DNA of 7,964 nucleotides from DASVLX01 sp035552275 (GCA_035552275.1 DASZLR010000221.1:1-7964); one strand, 5' to 3'; counted from the first letter of the stretch, positions 1 through 6,619 are shown. Numbers and translations are program-made. The notes: a model not told the origin generated them from the letters alone.

Positions 1-1118
1 GCGTCGGACTTGGTGGCGGCCGGTTTGCGGCGGGCGCGGGGCTTGGGCCGGGACAGCGCCAGCCCGACCCGCAGCGCCCCGGCCGCCTCGGCGACCGCCT
101 CCCGGCAGCGCGAGCCGGCGGCCAACATGCTGGCGTACCCGTGAATCAGGTCCGGATGCCGGCGAGCCACCACCCGCACGCCGGCGGCGGCCAACTTCTC
201 CGCGAACGCCTCGCCCTCGTCCCGCAGTGGGTCGAAGCCGGCGGTGGCCAGGTAAGTCGCCGGGAAACCGCGCAGGTCATCGGCGAGCAGCACGGACATC
301 CGAGGATCGGACCGCTGCTCGACGTCGGGCACGTAGTGGTCCATGAACCAGGTCATATTGGCGTCGGTGAGCATGAAGCCCTCGCCGAACTTCTCCCGGG
401 ACGGCCGGCGGGTGGTGCCGTCGGTCGCCGGATACAGCAGCAGCGCGAACACCGGCCGAGCCGTCCCGTTCAGGCCGGCGGTGTGGGCGACCACGGCGGC
501 CAGGTTGCCGCCCGCGCTGTCCCCGCCGACCGCGATGGCGGCCGGGTCGATGCCCAGGTCCTCGGCATTGCCGGCGGCATAACCGAAGGCGGCGAGCGCG
601 TCGTCCACCGCGGCCGGGAACGCGTGCTCCGGCGCCATCCGGTAGTCCACCGACAGCACCCGCACCCCGGCCTGCTGGGCGAGGTACCGGCACAGGTTGT
701 CGTGGCTCTCCAGGCTGCCGACCACCCAGCCGCCGCCGTGATAGAAGATCAACAGCGGCGAGCCGGCGGCCAGCCCGGTCGGGGTGTACAGCCGCGCGGG
801 GATGGTGCGGTCCGCGGTCGGAATGCCGATCGGGCGGGTGCTGACCGGTTCGATCCGCGGGCCGGCGATCAGCAGCGAGCCGGCCTCCAGCCGGGCCCGC
901 GCGGCCTCGGTGGTGCCGCCGCCGAGCTCCGCGTTCCCCTCGATCCGGGACAGCCGCAACAGCATCTGCAGGTCGAGATCGAGCCGCTGGCCGTCGCGGA
1001 TGATCTGCGGTCCGGCGATCAGCCGGCGCACCGGCCGGGGGAGTTGGAACAGCGCGCGGACCACCGCCGCCTGCCACTGCGCCGGTATCCGCTGGACCAG
1101 TGTCTGGGTGCCTGCCAT
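1..1118 (-). CDS. Hormone-sensitive-lipase-type alpha/beta hydrolase (esterase), C-terminal end off window
   Basis: A serine esterase or lipase of the HSL (bacterial family IV) group, expected to hydrolyse short to medium acyl esters. No signal peptide is visible, so it is probably cytoplasmic. The frame is open from an ATG at 1118 to the window edge, giving 372 visible residues (begins MAGTQTLVQRIPAQW). The oxyanion-hole motif HGGGW starts at H127. The nucleophile is S201 in GDSAGGN. The acid is D296 in FDPLRDEG and the base is H326 in HGYA. A helical cap region precedes the core at about residues 1-100. The start is supported by GGGAG five bases upstream (1124-1128). After the catalytic His the chain ends in a Lys/Arg/Pro-rich tail (RPKPRARRKPA) that is still open at base 1, so the stop lies just outside. 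It resembles mycobacterial Lip proteins, but I cannot name the member. It is divergent from the FMN reductase gene. Confidence 0.93.
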   Translation of the reverse strand, partial: MAGTQTLVQRIPAQWQAAVVRALFQLPRPVRRLIAGPQIIRDGQRLDLDLQMLLRLSRIEGNAELGGGTTEAARARLEAGSLLIAGPRIEPVSTRPIGIPTADRTIPARLYTPTGLAAGSPLLIFYHGGGWVVGSLESHDNLCRYLAQQAGVRVLSVDYRMAPEHAFPAAVDDALAAFGYAAGNAEDLGIDPAAIAVGGDSAGGNLAAVVAHTAGLNGTARPVFALLLYPATDGTTRRPSREKFGEGFMLTDANMTWFMDHYVPDVEQRSDPRMSVLLADDLRGFPATYLATAGFDPLRDEGEAFAEKLAAAGVRVVARRHPDLIHGYASMLAAGSRCREAVAEAAGALRVGLALSRPKPRARRKPAATKSD

Positions 1119-1123
1119 GCCAT

Positions 1124-1128
1124 CTCCC
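1124..1128 (-). promoter_or_regulatory. Ribosome binding site of the esterase gene
   Basis: On the minus strand GGGAG lies five bases before the ATG at 1118. This decides against the overlapping ATG at 1123, which opens a different, non-homologous frame. Confidence 0.55.
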
Positions 1129-1190
1129 GTGCGTCTCGACCAGCCGTCATCGTCGCGCGACCAGGGAACAGTGTGCACCGGAGACGCACG
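1128..1190. repeat. 10-bp inverted repeat upstream of the esterase gene
   Basis: CGTGCGTCTC at 1128-1137 and its exact reverse complement GAGACGCACG at 1181-1190 are separated by 43 bases in the 136-base divergent gap. The gene-proximal arm directly abuts the GGGAG ribosome binding site of the esterase. It may be a pair of operator half-sites or a stem in the 5' leader. A 10-bp match at this spacing could also arise by chance in a window of this size and base composition. Confidence 0.35.
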
Positions 1191-1254
1191 TCACGATGTG
1201 GGACGCCGCCATGGATCACATGACGATCGTGACAACGGTGGCAGGATCGGGGGC

Positions 1255-1815
1255 ATGACGGTCAGTGTGGTGGGCGTCGGTGGATCGATCCGGGCGGACT
1301 CGCAGTCCGAGCGGGCATTGCGGATCGTGCTGGCCGGCGCCGAGGAAGCCGGCGCCAAGATCAGCCTGTTCACCGGCGCCGACCTGCTGCTGCCGTTCTA
1401 CGACCCGTCCGTGCCGGACCGGCCGGACGCCGCCGCCCGGCTGATCGAGGACCTGCGGGCCGCCGACGGCGTGGTGCTCGCCGCGCCCGGCTATCACGGC
1501 ACGATCTCCGGGTTGGTGAAGAACGCGCTGGACTACGTCGAGGACCTGCGCGGCGACGATCGGCCGTACCTGGACGGCCGCGCGGTCGGCTGCGTGGCCG
1601 CCGCCTACGGCTGGCAGGCGGCGGTGAGCACGCTCACCGCCCTGCGGTCCATCGTGCACGCGCTGCGCGGCTGGCCGACTCCGCTGGGCGCGGCGGTCAA
1701 CTCCGGCCAGGTCACCTTCGACCCCGACGGCGGCTGCTCGGACCCGAAGGTCGCGGAAACCCTGCGCACCATCGGCGCCCAGGTGGTCGAATTCGCGCTA
1801 GCCCACGCGGTCTGA
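1255..1815 (+). CDS. NAD(P)H-dependent FMN reductase family flavoprotein
   Basis: A 186-residue flavodoxin-fold protein of the NADPH-dependent FMN reductase family (SsuE/azoreductase type). It would use NAD(P)H to reduce FMN or a quinone- or azo-type acceptor in the cytoplasm. The N-terminal strand is followed by GSIRADSQSE (residues 10-19), the family's phosphate-binding loop for FMN. APGYHGTISGLVKNALDY (about residues 77-94) is the second family signature, normally P-x-Y-N/H-G-x-x-P/S-G-x-x-K-N-A-x-D. Length is normal for the family (about 180-200). The frame is open far upstream, into the esterase gene, but homology starts at the ATG at 1255 and there is no closer in-frame start. No convincing Shine-Dalgarno is present (only GGGGG two bases before the ATG), so a leaderless or very short leader is possible. 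The 3' end overlaps the convergent peptidase gene by 18 bases. The physiological substrate cannot be told from sequence. Confidence 0.9.
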   Translation: MTVSVVGVGGSIRADSQSERALRIVLAGAEEAGAKISLFTGADLLLPFYDPSVPDRPDAAARLIEDLRAADGVVLAAPGYHGTISGLVKNALDYVEDLRGDDRPYLDGRAVGCVAAAYGWQAAVSTLTALRSIVHALRGWPTPLGAAVNSGQVTFDPDGGCSDPKVAETLRTIGAQVVEFALAHAV

Positions 1816-3648
1816 GTCGCTGTTCACGTGTCGTAGCACGAAATGCACGGCCATCGCGGTCTGCTTGATCGTCTCGGCCACCACCAGCGAGCCGTGCCCG
1901 GCGTCGTACCGGTACACCTCGTGGCTCGCGCCGCGCTTCGTCAGCCGGCCCAGATAGTTGTCGATCTGCCGGATCGGGCAGCGCGGATCGTTCTCGCCGG
2001 CCACGATCAGCACCGGCGCGCGCACCTGGTCCACGTAGGTGATCGGCGAGCATTCCCGGTACCGGTCCGGCAGATCTTCGGGCGAGCCGCCGAACAGCGC
2101 GCGGTCGAAATCGCGCAGCGGCTCCATTTCGTCCGCGTACGCGGCGATGTAGTCGGCCACCGGGACCGCCGCGACCGCGCACACCCAGCGGTCCGGCTGG
2201 GTGCCCAGCGCCAGCAGGGTGAGATAGCCGCCCCAGGAGGCGCCCTCGATCACGCACCGCGCCGGATCGGCCAGCCCGGACTCGACGGCCCAGTCGTGCA
2301 CCGCGGCGATGTCGTCCAGTTCGGTCAGGCCCGGCCGGCCCTCGATCGCGTCCCGCCACGCCGAGCCGTAACCGGTGGAACCGCGGTAGTTCACCTCCAC
2401 GACGGCGAAACCGGCGTCCAGCCACACCGCCCGGTACGCGGAGAACCGGTCCTCGTCGGCCGCGTGCGGCCCGCCGTGCACGCTGAACACGGTGGGCAGC
2501 GGGCCATCGGGCGATTCCGCCGGCCGGGACACCAGCGCGTGCACCGGGCCGCCGGGGCCGTCAACCAGCGCGTCGGACACCGGAACCGATGACGGCGCCG
2601 TCGGCCCGGCCGGCTCCAGCAGCACCCGGTCGGTGCCGTCGGCGAGCAGTTCGCGGACCACCGGCGGATGCGCGGCGGCCGACCAGGAGTACTCGACGGT
2701 GCTGTCCGGCCGCACGTTCGCCGCGCCGATGGTGCCGGCCGGAATGGGCAAAGTGGACAGTTCGCCGGTGGCGATGTCGAAGCGGTGCAAGGTGTTCCGC
2801 GCCTGGAAAGTGTGCGCGATGAGCAGCGCGTTGCCGTCCGGATACCAGTCCGCGGTCACGTCGCCGGGCAGGTCCAGCTCGATCAGTGTCTCGGTGTCCC
2901 GCTCGACGTCCCAGATCAGCAACTCGTCGCGCCCTCGGCGCTCGTGCGCGACCAGCAGCCGAGCGTCGCCGGGCACCGGCGAGAAGGACAGCGCGTCCAG
3001 GCCCCGGCCCGGCCCGTCCCACTTCTCCGCGGCCGGCGCGCCGTCTGATGTGGACAGAACGCGCAGGGCGAGATGCCGACTGTCACCGTGTTCGGAGTGC
3101 GCGATGGCCAGCAGCCGCTCGTCCCGCGACAGTGCGGCCACCCCGGCGTTGTGCTCGCTGCGGTACACGACCTCGGCCGGCGCGCCGTCGCGGGACAGCC
3201 AGACCGTGGTGCCGTCGTCGGTGTCCGCGCCTACCGCGATCACCCGGTCGCCGATCTCCAGCCCGGCCGGGTATCCGGGCGCGGTGCCGGCGATCGCCGG
3301 TTCCAGCCGGCTGCCGGCGTCGTCGAACGACTCGCTGACCCAGCTGCCGTGCTCGTCGCCGGCAGTGTCGTTGAACCACCAGATCCGCTTGCCGTCCGGG
3401 CTGACCGTGGCGTGCGAGGTGCCGTGCGGCCGGTCGGTGATCTGGCGGTGGCTGCCGGCGCGCCGGTCCCAGGCGTAGATCTCCCAGACCCCGCTCACGT
3501 TCGACACGTACACGGTGTGCTCGGGCTCGTCCCGTGCCCAGTCCGGCAGTGACACCCTGGCCGCGGTGAACCGCGCCCGCCACCGCTGTTCGCGCTCGGG
3601 GTCATCGAACAGCGTGTCGGGAGCCAGGGCGGGTGCGTGGTTGGTCAC
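1798..3648 (-). CDS. S9 family prolyl oligopeptidase-like serine peptidase
   Basis: A 616-residue peptidase of MEROPS family S9 (acylaminoacyl-peptidase or dipeptidyl-peptidase-like), expected to cleave short peptides. No signal peptide is seen, so it is probably cytoplasmic. Residues about 40-345 form a beta-propeller of WD40/PD40-like blades (repeated S-P-D-G, W-Y-P-D-G and D-x-x-T/A-G-E turns). This is followed by an alpha/beta hydrolase domain, with the oxyanion region HGGPHA at 391-396. The nucleophile is S471 in GASWGGY, the acid is D554 in GENDPRCP and the base is H585 in DAGHGS. All three catalytic residues are intact. The start is a GTG at 3648, with AGGA eight bases upstream (3657-3660). 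Length is typical (600-700). It is divergent from the lysozyme gene by 106 bases and tail-to-tail with the FMN reductase gene, so it is transcribed alone. Confidence 0.95.
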   Translation of the reverse strand: MTNHAPALAPDTLFDDPEREQRWRARFTAARVSLPDWARDEPEHTVYVSNVSGVWEIYAWDRRAGSHRQITDRPHGTSHATVSPDGKRIWWFNDTAGDEHGSWVSESFDDAGSRLEPAIAGTAPGYPAGLEIGDRVIAVGADTDDGTTVWLSRDGAPAEVVYRSEHNAGVAALSRDERLLAIAHSEHGDSRHLALRVLSTSDGAPAAEKWDGPGRGLDALSFSPVPGDARLLVAHERRGRDELLIWDVERDTETLIELDLPGDVTADWYPDGNALLIAHTFQARNTLHRFDIATGELSTLPIPAGTIGAANVRPDSTVEYSWSAAAHPPVVRELLADGTDRVLLEPAGPTAPSSVPVSDALVDGPGGPVHALVSRPAESPDGPLPTVFSVHGGPHAADEDRFSAYRAVWLDAGFAVVEVNYRGSTGYGSAWRDAIEGRPGLTELDDIAAVHDWAVESGLADPARCVIEGASWGGYLTLLALGTQPDRWVCAVAAVPVADYIAAYADEMEPLRDFDRALFGGSPEDLPDRYRECSPITYVDQVRAPVLIVAGENDPRCPIRQIDNYLGRLTKRGASHEVYRYDAGHGSLVVAETIKQTAMAVHFVLRHVNSDSDRVG

Positions 3649-3656
3649 ACCGTTGA

Positions 3657-3660
3657 TCCT
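3657..3660 (-). promoter_or_regulatory. Ribosome binding site of the S9 peptidase gene
   Basis: AGGA on the minus strand lies eight bases before the GTG start at 3648. It supports this non-ATG start as the true one. Confidence 0.5.
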
Positions 3661-3708
3661 GCCAGGCCGCCGGTAACGATGAGCATGGCGTGCTTCGATA
3701 AAGGACCG

Positions 3709-3731
3709 ACACCTTTGTTGGGGGTGTTTTT
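3709..3731 (+). promoter_or_regulatory. Possible leader hairpin with T-run upstream of the lysozyme gene
   Basis: ACACC (3709-3713) can pair with GGTGT (3723-3727), and a run of five T follows (3727-3731). The leader between 3700 and 3754 is markedly richer in T and G than its surroundings. A short hairpin plus T-run before a lysozyme gene could be an attenuator-like element, but the stem is only five base pairs. It does not match the c-di-AMP (ydaO) riboswitch that controls many actinobacterial wall hydrolases: the interval is too short and I see no conserved core. Confidence 0.2.
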
Positions 3732-3740
3732 GTCCGTTTC

Positions 3741-3748
3741 AGGGGAGG
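3741..3748 (+). promoter_or_regulatory. Strong ribosome binding site of the lysozyme gene
   Basis: AGGGGAGG ends six bases before the GTG at 3755. It is the best Shine-Dalgarno sequence in the window. It fixes the start over the second in-frame GTG two codons later. Confidence 0.8.
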
Positions 3749-3754
3749 TTTGTT

Positions 3755-5476
3755 GTGAATGTGAACGGCACGCCGACAAAACGTCGGCGGTTGTTCGTGG
3801 TGGGACTGGCCGCTGTTGTTCCGGTACTGGGAGTAGTGGCCGTGGCGAACGCCACAACCACAGCAGTGTCCACCGGATCGAGCCAGCCGTCTTACCAGCC
3901 GGCAAGTCGGCTGACGCATCCCGACGACGACTTCATGGGATCGACGATCGGGGCACCCGAGAGACCCGATACCGCGACCGCTTCGGTGACTCCGCCCAGT
4001 GGTGTTCCGGGCATCGATGTCAGCCATTTCCAGGGTACGCTGGACTGGCCCGGAATCGCCGCCAACGGAATCAAATTCGCCTATATCAAGGCGACTGAAG
4101 GAGCGACCTTTGTCGATCCAAACTACGCCACCAATTTCGCCGGCGCCGACGCTGCCGGAGTTCTTCGCGGCGGCTACCATTTCGCCCTACCGGACCAGTC
4201 ATCCGGAGCCGCGCAAGCCAAGTTCTTTCTGGTCACCGAGAGCGGCTGGGTCGCCGATGGCGGCAATCTGCCGCCGGTCCTCGATATCGAGAACAATCCG
4301 TATCAGACGCCGACCGATGGCGAATGCTACGGGCTGAGCCCGTCGCAGACGGTCTCCTGGCTGGCGGACTTCTCGAACACCGTGCACGCCGAGACGAACC
4401 GGTGGCCGGTTGTTTACACAACGGCGAAGTGGTGGTCGGACTGCACTGGAGGCGACACCACGCTGGGCGCCCATGACCCTTTGTGGATCGCCAGCCCCAA
4501 TCCGACAGTGGGTGTCCTGCCGGTCGGCTGGTCGTCCTACACGTTCTGGCAATACGGGGTCAGTGGCAGCGCCGACATTCCGCCGTCCACCGATGAGGAT
4601 GTGTTCAACGGCGCCGACCTGCAGGCGCTCACCTCGTTCGCGACCGGCGACGGCAACGACATGATCACCTTGCGCTACAACCAGATGGGTGGCGCCGGAT
4701 CGCACCTGGGTACGGTCGTCGGTTATCCGGTGCGTATTGGCAGCGGCTGGGAAAGGCAATACCAGGGCGGAGTGATCTTCTACTATCCGCCGACCGGCGC
4801 GCACGCGGTGCTCGGCAAAATCCTCGCCCATTATCAGCAACTCGGCGGTCCGACCGGATTCCTGGGTTTCCCGATCACCGATGAGACGCCGACGCCGGAT
4901 ACCGTGGGCCGATACAACCATTTCGCCGACAGTGGTTCGATCTACTGGACGCCGGCCACCGGCGCCTGGTCGATTCATGGGGCGATTCGGGACAAATGGT
5001 CCGCACTGGGTTGGGAGCGGAGCGCGCTCGGCTATCCGACCAGCGACGAGTCCGGCACCGCTGATGGCGTGGCCCGGTACAACACATTTGCCGGGACCGG
5101 TGGATCGGCGATCTACTGGACCTCGGCCAGCGGAGCCCGTGAAGTGCAGGGCGCGATCTACGGCCACTGGACAGCGCTGGGTGGCGAAGCCGCCTTCGGC
5201 TACCCGACCACCGACGAGACCGGAACTCCCGACGGTGTCGGCCGGTTTAACCACTTCTCGAAGGACGCGTCGGTCTACTGGTCGCCGGGCAGCGACGTCT
5301 GGTCGGTCCATGGCGCGATTCGAGACGCCTGGGCCGGCCAGGGCTGGGAGCGTGGCCGGCTCGGCTACCCGACCAGCGATGAGTACGGCGTGGCCGGCGG
5401 CCGCCGGAACAACTTCCAGCACGGCACGATCACCTGGTACAGCGCGTCCAACACCATCCAGATCACTTACAGCTGA
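3755..5476 (+). CDS. Exported GH25 muramidase (lysozyme) with five LGFP repeats
   Basis: A 573-residue secreted N-acetylmuramidase that would cut the MurNAc-GlcNAc bond of peptidoglycan. Residues 1-33 form a signal peptide: KRRR (9-12), a hydrophobic stretch, then ANA as the likely signal peptidase I site at 31-33. A low-complexity Thr/Ser/Pro linker runs to about residue 84. The GH25 domain (about 85-295) begins GIDVSHFQG with D88. It carries the catalytic D-x-E as D177 and E179 in LDIEN, and ends in DEDVFNG, where D282 is the usual C-terminal acidic residue. C191 and C230 could form a disulfide. The region from 303 to the end has five LGFP-type repeats, with G-Y/F-P cores at P325, P373, P428, P484 and P539. 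The last four have the full G-Y/F-P-x-x-D-E form, and the first is degenerate. LGFP repeats are known as wall-binding modules in mycolic-acid bacteria. The GH25 part uses more A/T-ending codons than its neighbours (one 60-base stretch is 50% G+C). Whether it acts on its own wall or on competitors is not shown. Confidence 0.94.
   Translation: MNVNGTPTKRRRLFVVGLAAVVPVLGVVAVANATTTAVSTGSSQPSYQPASRLTHPDDDFMGSTIGAPERPDTATASVTPPSGVPGIDVSHFQGTLDWPGIAANGIKFAYIKATEGATFVDPNYATNFAGADAAGVLRGGYHFALPDQSSGAAQAKFFLVTESGWVADGGNLPPVLDIENNPYQTPTDGECYGLSPSQTVSWLADFSNTVHAETNRWPVVYTTAKWWSDCTGGDTTLGAHDPLWIASPNPTVGVLPVGWSSYTFWQYGVSGSADIPPSTDEDVFNGADLQALTSFATGDGNDMITLRYNQMGGAGSHLGTVVGYPVRIGSGWERQYQGGVIFYYPPTGAHAVLGKILAHYQQLGGPTGFLGFPITDETPTPDTVGRYNHFADSGSIYWTPATGAWSIHGAIRDKWSALGWERSALGYPTSDESGTADGVARYNTFAGTGGSAIYWTSASGAREVQGAIYGHWTALGGEAAFGYPTTDETGTPDGVGRFNHFSKDASVYWSPGSDVWSVHGAIRDAWAGQGWERGRLGYPTSDEYGVAGGRRNNFQHGTITWYSASNTIQITYS
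4661..5461 (+). repeat. Five tandem LGFP protein repeats in the lysozyme
   Basis: The motif G-[YF]-P, mostly followed by x-x-D-E, recurs with Pro codons at 4727, 4871, 5036, 5204 and 5369. Spacings are 48, 55, 56 and 55 residues. Each later unit also repeats a block like Y/F-N-x-F (RYNHF, RYNTF, RFNHF), then I/V-Y-W and H/Q-G-A-I-x-x-x-W. The repeats are alike in protein but clearly diverged in DNA, so they are old and not a recent tandem duplication. Confidence 0.88.
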
Positions 5477-5481
5477 GCCCA

Positions 5482-5523
5482 GAAAAAAATGAGCCGGCCC
5501 TGTCCAGTGGACAGGGCCGGCTC
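5482..5523 (-). terminator. Intrinsic terminator of tRNA-Pro, shared with the lysozyme gene
   Basis: A perfect 15-bp stem, GAGCCGGCCCTGTCC (5491-5505) against its complement at 5509-5523, closes a three-base loop. Read on the minus strand, it follows the tRNA 3' end by five bases. It is followed in turn by ATTTTTTTCT (5490-5481), a classic U-tract. On the plus strand the same stem lies 14 bases after the lysozyme stop but has no T-run after it, so in that direction it may be weaker. It is effectively a bidirectional barrier between two convergent transcripts. Confidence 0.88.
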
Positions 5524-5528
5524 TCACG

Positions 5529-5602
5529 TCGGGGTGACAGGAGTTGAACCTGCGACCTCTTCGACCCGAACGAAGCGCGCTCCCAAGCTGCGCCACACCC
5601 CG
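5529..5602 (-). tRNA. tRNA-Pro, anticodon CGG
   Basis: A complete 74-base cloverleaf. The acceptor stem is CGGGGTG/CACCCCG with discriminator A. The D-arm is GCGC/GCGC with loop AGCTTGGGA. The anticodon arm is CTTCG/CGAAG with loop TTCGGGT, giving anticodon CGG (5566-5568), which reads CCG codons. The variable loop is AGGTC. The T-arm is GCAGG/CCTGT with loop TTCAACT. The 3' CCA is not encoded (CGT follows) and would be added after transcription. CCG is a heavily used proline codon in this G+C-rich DNA. Position 38 is U here, opposite U32, so no 32-38 Watson-Crick pair can form. Confidence 0.96.
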
Positions 5603-5621
5603 AGACGTTGTTGCCTCTGGC

Positions 5622-5627
5622 AGTCTA
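5622..5627 (-). promoter_or_regulatory. Possible -10 box of tRNA-Pro
   Basis: TAGACT on the minus strand matches the actinobacterial TANNNT -10 consensus. It would place transcription start near 5615, about 13 bases before the mature tRNA 5' end. No clear -35 box accompanies it. The tRNA could also be read through from the phosphoesterase gene 53 bases upstream. Confidence 0.35.
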
Positions 5628-5662
5628 CCGGACGGTGACTACCGGATATCCGGGGCTACCGG
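5625..5662. repeat. Three CTACCGG direct repeats between phosphoesterase stop and tRNA
   Basis: CTACCGG occurs at 5625-5631, 5639-5645 and 5656-5662, with periods of 14 and 17 bases. The middle copy runs into a perfect 12-bp palindrome, CCGGATATCCGG (5642-5653). The last copy contains the TAG stop of the phosphoesterase, and the first overlaps the proposed tRNA -10 box. Function is unknown. It may be a protein site upstream of the tRNA or coincidence. Confidence 0.3.
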
Positions 5663-6612
5663 GTATCGGCTTTCGCCCCGAACCGGGCCGAGGCCCGCTG
5701 CGCCGCGTTCGGCGCCTCGACCGTGGCCGGCCGGGGCACCAGGGTCAGCAGGCTGGCCTCCGGCGGGCAGGCGAACCGCACCGGTGCGTACGGCGAGGTG
5801 CCCAGACCGGCCGAGACGTGCAGCCACATGTGCGCGCCCCAGCGGGACGCACCGCGCGCCCGGGAGCGGTCCAGAGCGCAGTTGGTGACCAGGGCGCCGA
5901 AGCCGGGCAGCCGCAACTGCCCGCCGTGGGTATGTCCGGCCAGCACCAGGTCATAGCCGTCGGCGGCGAACGCGTCCAGCACTCGCGGCTCCGGCGAGTG
6001 GGTCAGGCCCAGCCGCAGCGCGGCCGCCGGGTCCGGCGCTCCGGCGATCTCGGAGTACCGGTCACGGCGCAGGTGCGGATCGTCCACCCCGGCCGCGACG
6101 ATCTGTTGCCCGGCAACGGCGAATCCGCGCCGGCGGTGGGTGAGGTCCAGCCAGCCGTGCTCGGCGAACGCGGCGCGCAGGTCCTTCCAGGGCAGCGGCA
6201 GCCCGTGGATCCGGCGCTTGCTGTTGACCAGGTAGCGGGCCGGATTCTTCGGCCGGGGCGCGTAGTAGTCGTTGCTGCCGAAGACGAACACGCCCGGCCG
6301 CTGCAACAGCGGGCCGAGCGCGCGGACCACGGCCGGAACCGCCTGCCGGTGCGCCAGATTGTCCCCGGTGTTGATCACGAGGTCGGGCTCCAGCTCGTTC
6401 AGCGCCGCGACCCACCGCTGCTTCGACCGCTGGTCAGGCAGCATGTGCAGGTCGGAGATGTGCAGTATCCGCAGCGGGCGGGCACCTTCGGAGAGCACCG
6501 GCATGGTGGCCCTGCGCAGCGTCCAGTGCCGGCGTTCGATCGCCGCCGCGTAGCCGACCGCGGCGGAACCGAGCGCGGCGGACCCCACCGCGATCCGAGC
6601 GAGCGTGTTCAC
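5656..6612 (-). CDS. Membrane-anchored metallophosphoesterase
   Basis: A 318-residue calcineurin-like phosphoesterase, related to the protein encoded next to ponA2 in M. tuberculosis (Rv3683) and to YkuE-type enzymes. The substrate is unknown. One N-terminal hydrophobic segment (about residues 5-25, AVGSAALGSAAVGYAAA) suggests a membrane anchor. Metal-site motifs in order are SDLH (D54, H56), TGDN (D84), GSND (112-115) where GNHD/E is usual, THSPE (H205) and GHTHGGQ (H227, H229). The open frame extends 41 codons further upstream, but that extension lies in the promoter region and has no matching character. The GTG at 6612 has no Shine-Dalgarno but sits seven bases after TACGCT, so it is probably a leaderless start. 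The stop TAG is at 5656-5658. The tRNA-Pro follows on the same strand. The gene is divergent from the GatB/YqeY gene. Confidence 0.92.
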   Translation of the reverse strand: MNTLARIAVGSAALGSAAVGYAAAIERRHWTLRRATMPVLSEGARPLRILHISDLHMLPDQRSKQRWVAALNELEPDLVINTGDNLAHRQAVPAVVRALGPLLQRPGVFVFGSNDYYAPRPKNPARYLVNSKRRIHGLPLPWKDLRAAFAEHGWLDLTHRRRGFAVAGQQIVAAGVDDPHLRRDRYSEIAGAPDPAAALRLGLTHSPEPRVLDAFAADGYDLVLAGHTHGGQLRLPGFGALVTNCALDRSRARGASRWGAHMWLHVSAGLGTSPYAPVRFACPPEASLLTLVPRPATVEAPNAAQRASARFGAKADTR

Positions 6613-6619
6613 GCCATCG

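Noticed and set aside
784..1254. 157-codon N-terminal extension of the FMN reductase frame
   Set aside because: It is antisense to the esterase active-site region and shows no homology-like features. The family's N-terminus begins at the ATG at 1255.
2492..3478. 328-codon plus-strand Ser-rich frame opposite the S9 peptidase
   Set aside because: It is a shadow frame of the peptidase propeller. The Ser/Arg-rich composition follows from the antisense of its Asp/Arg/Ala codons.
3649..3754. c-di-AMP (ydaO) riboswitch before the lysozyme
   Set aside because: The interval is only 106 bases, shared with the divergent peptidase gene, and I see no conserved core of that class.
4199..5596. 465-codon minus-strand open frame opposite the lysozyme and running into the tRNA
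   Set aside because: It starts inside the tRNA-Pro gene and is antisense to a well-supported GH25-LGFP gene. Its composition (Arg/Gly/Val-rich) is that of a G+C-rich shadow frame.
5477..5660. tRNA-Pro as an integration (attachment) site for a phage or island carrying the lysozyme
   Set aside because: No integrase, no second copy of the tRNA 3' end and no other phage genes are visible. The LGFP repeats point to a host wall protein, not a phage endolysin.
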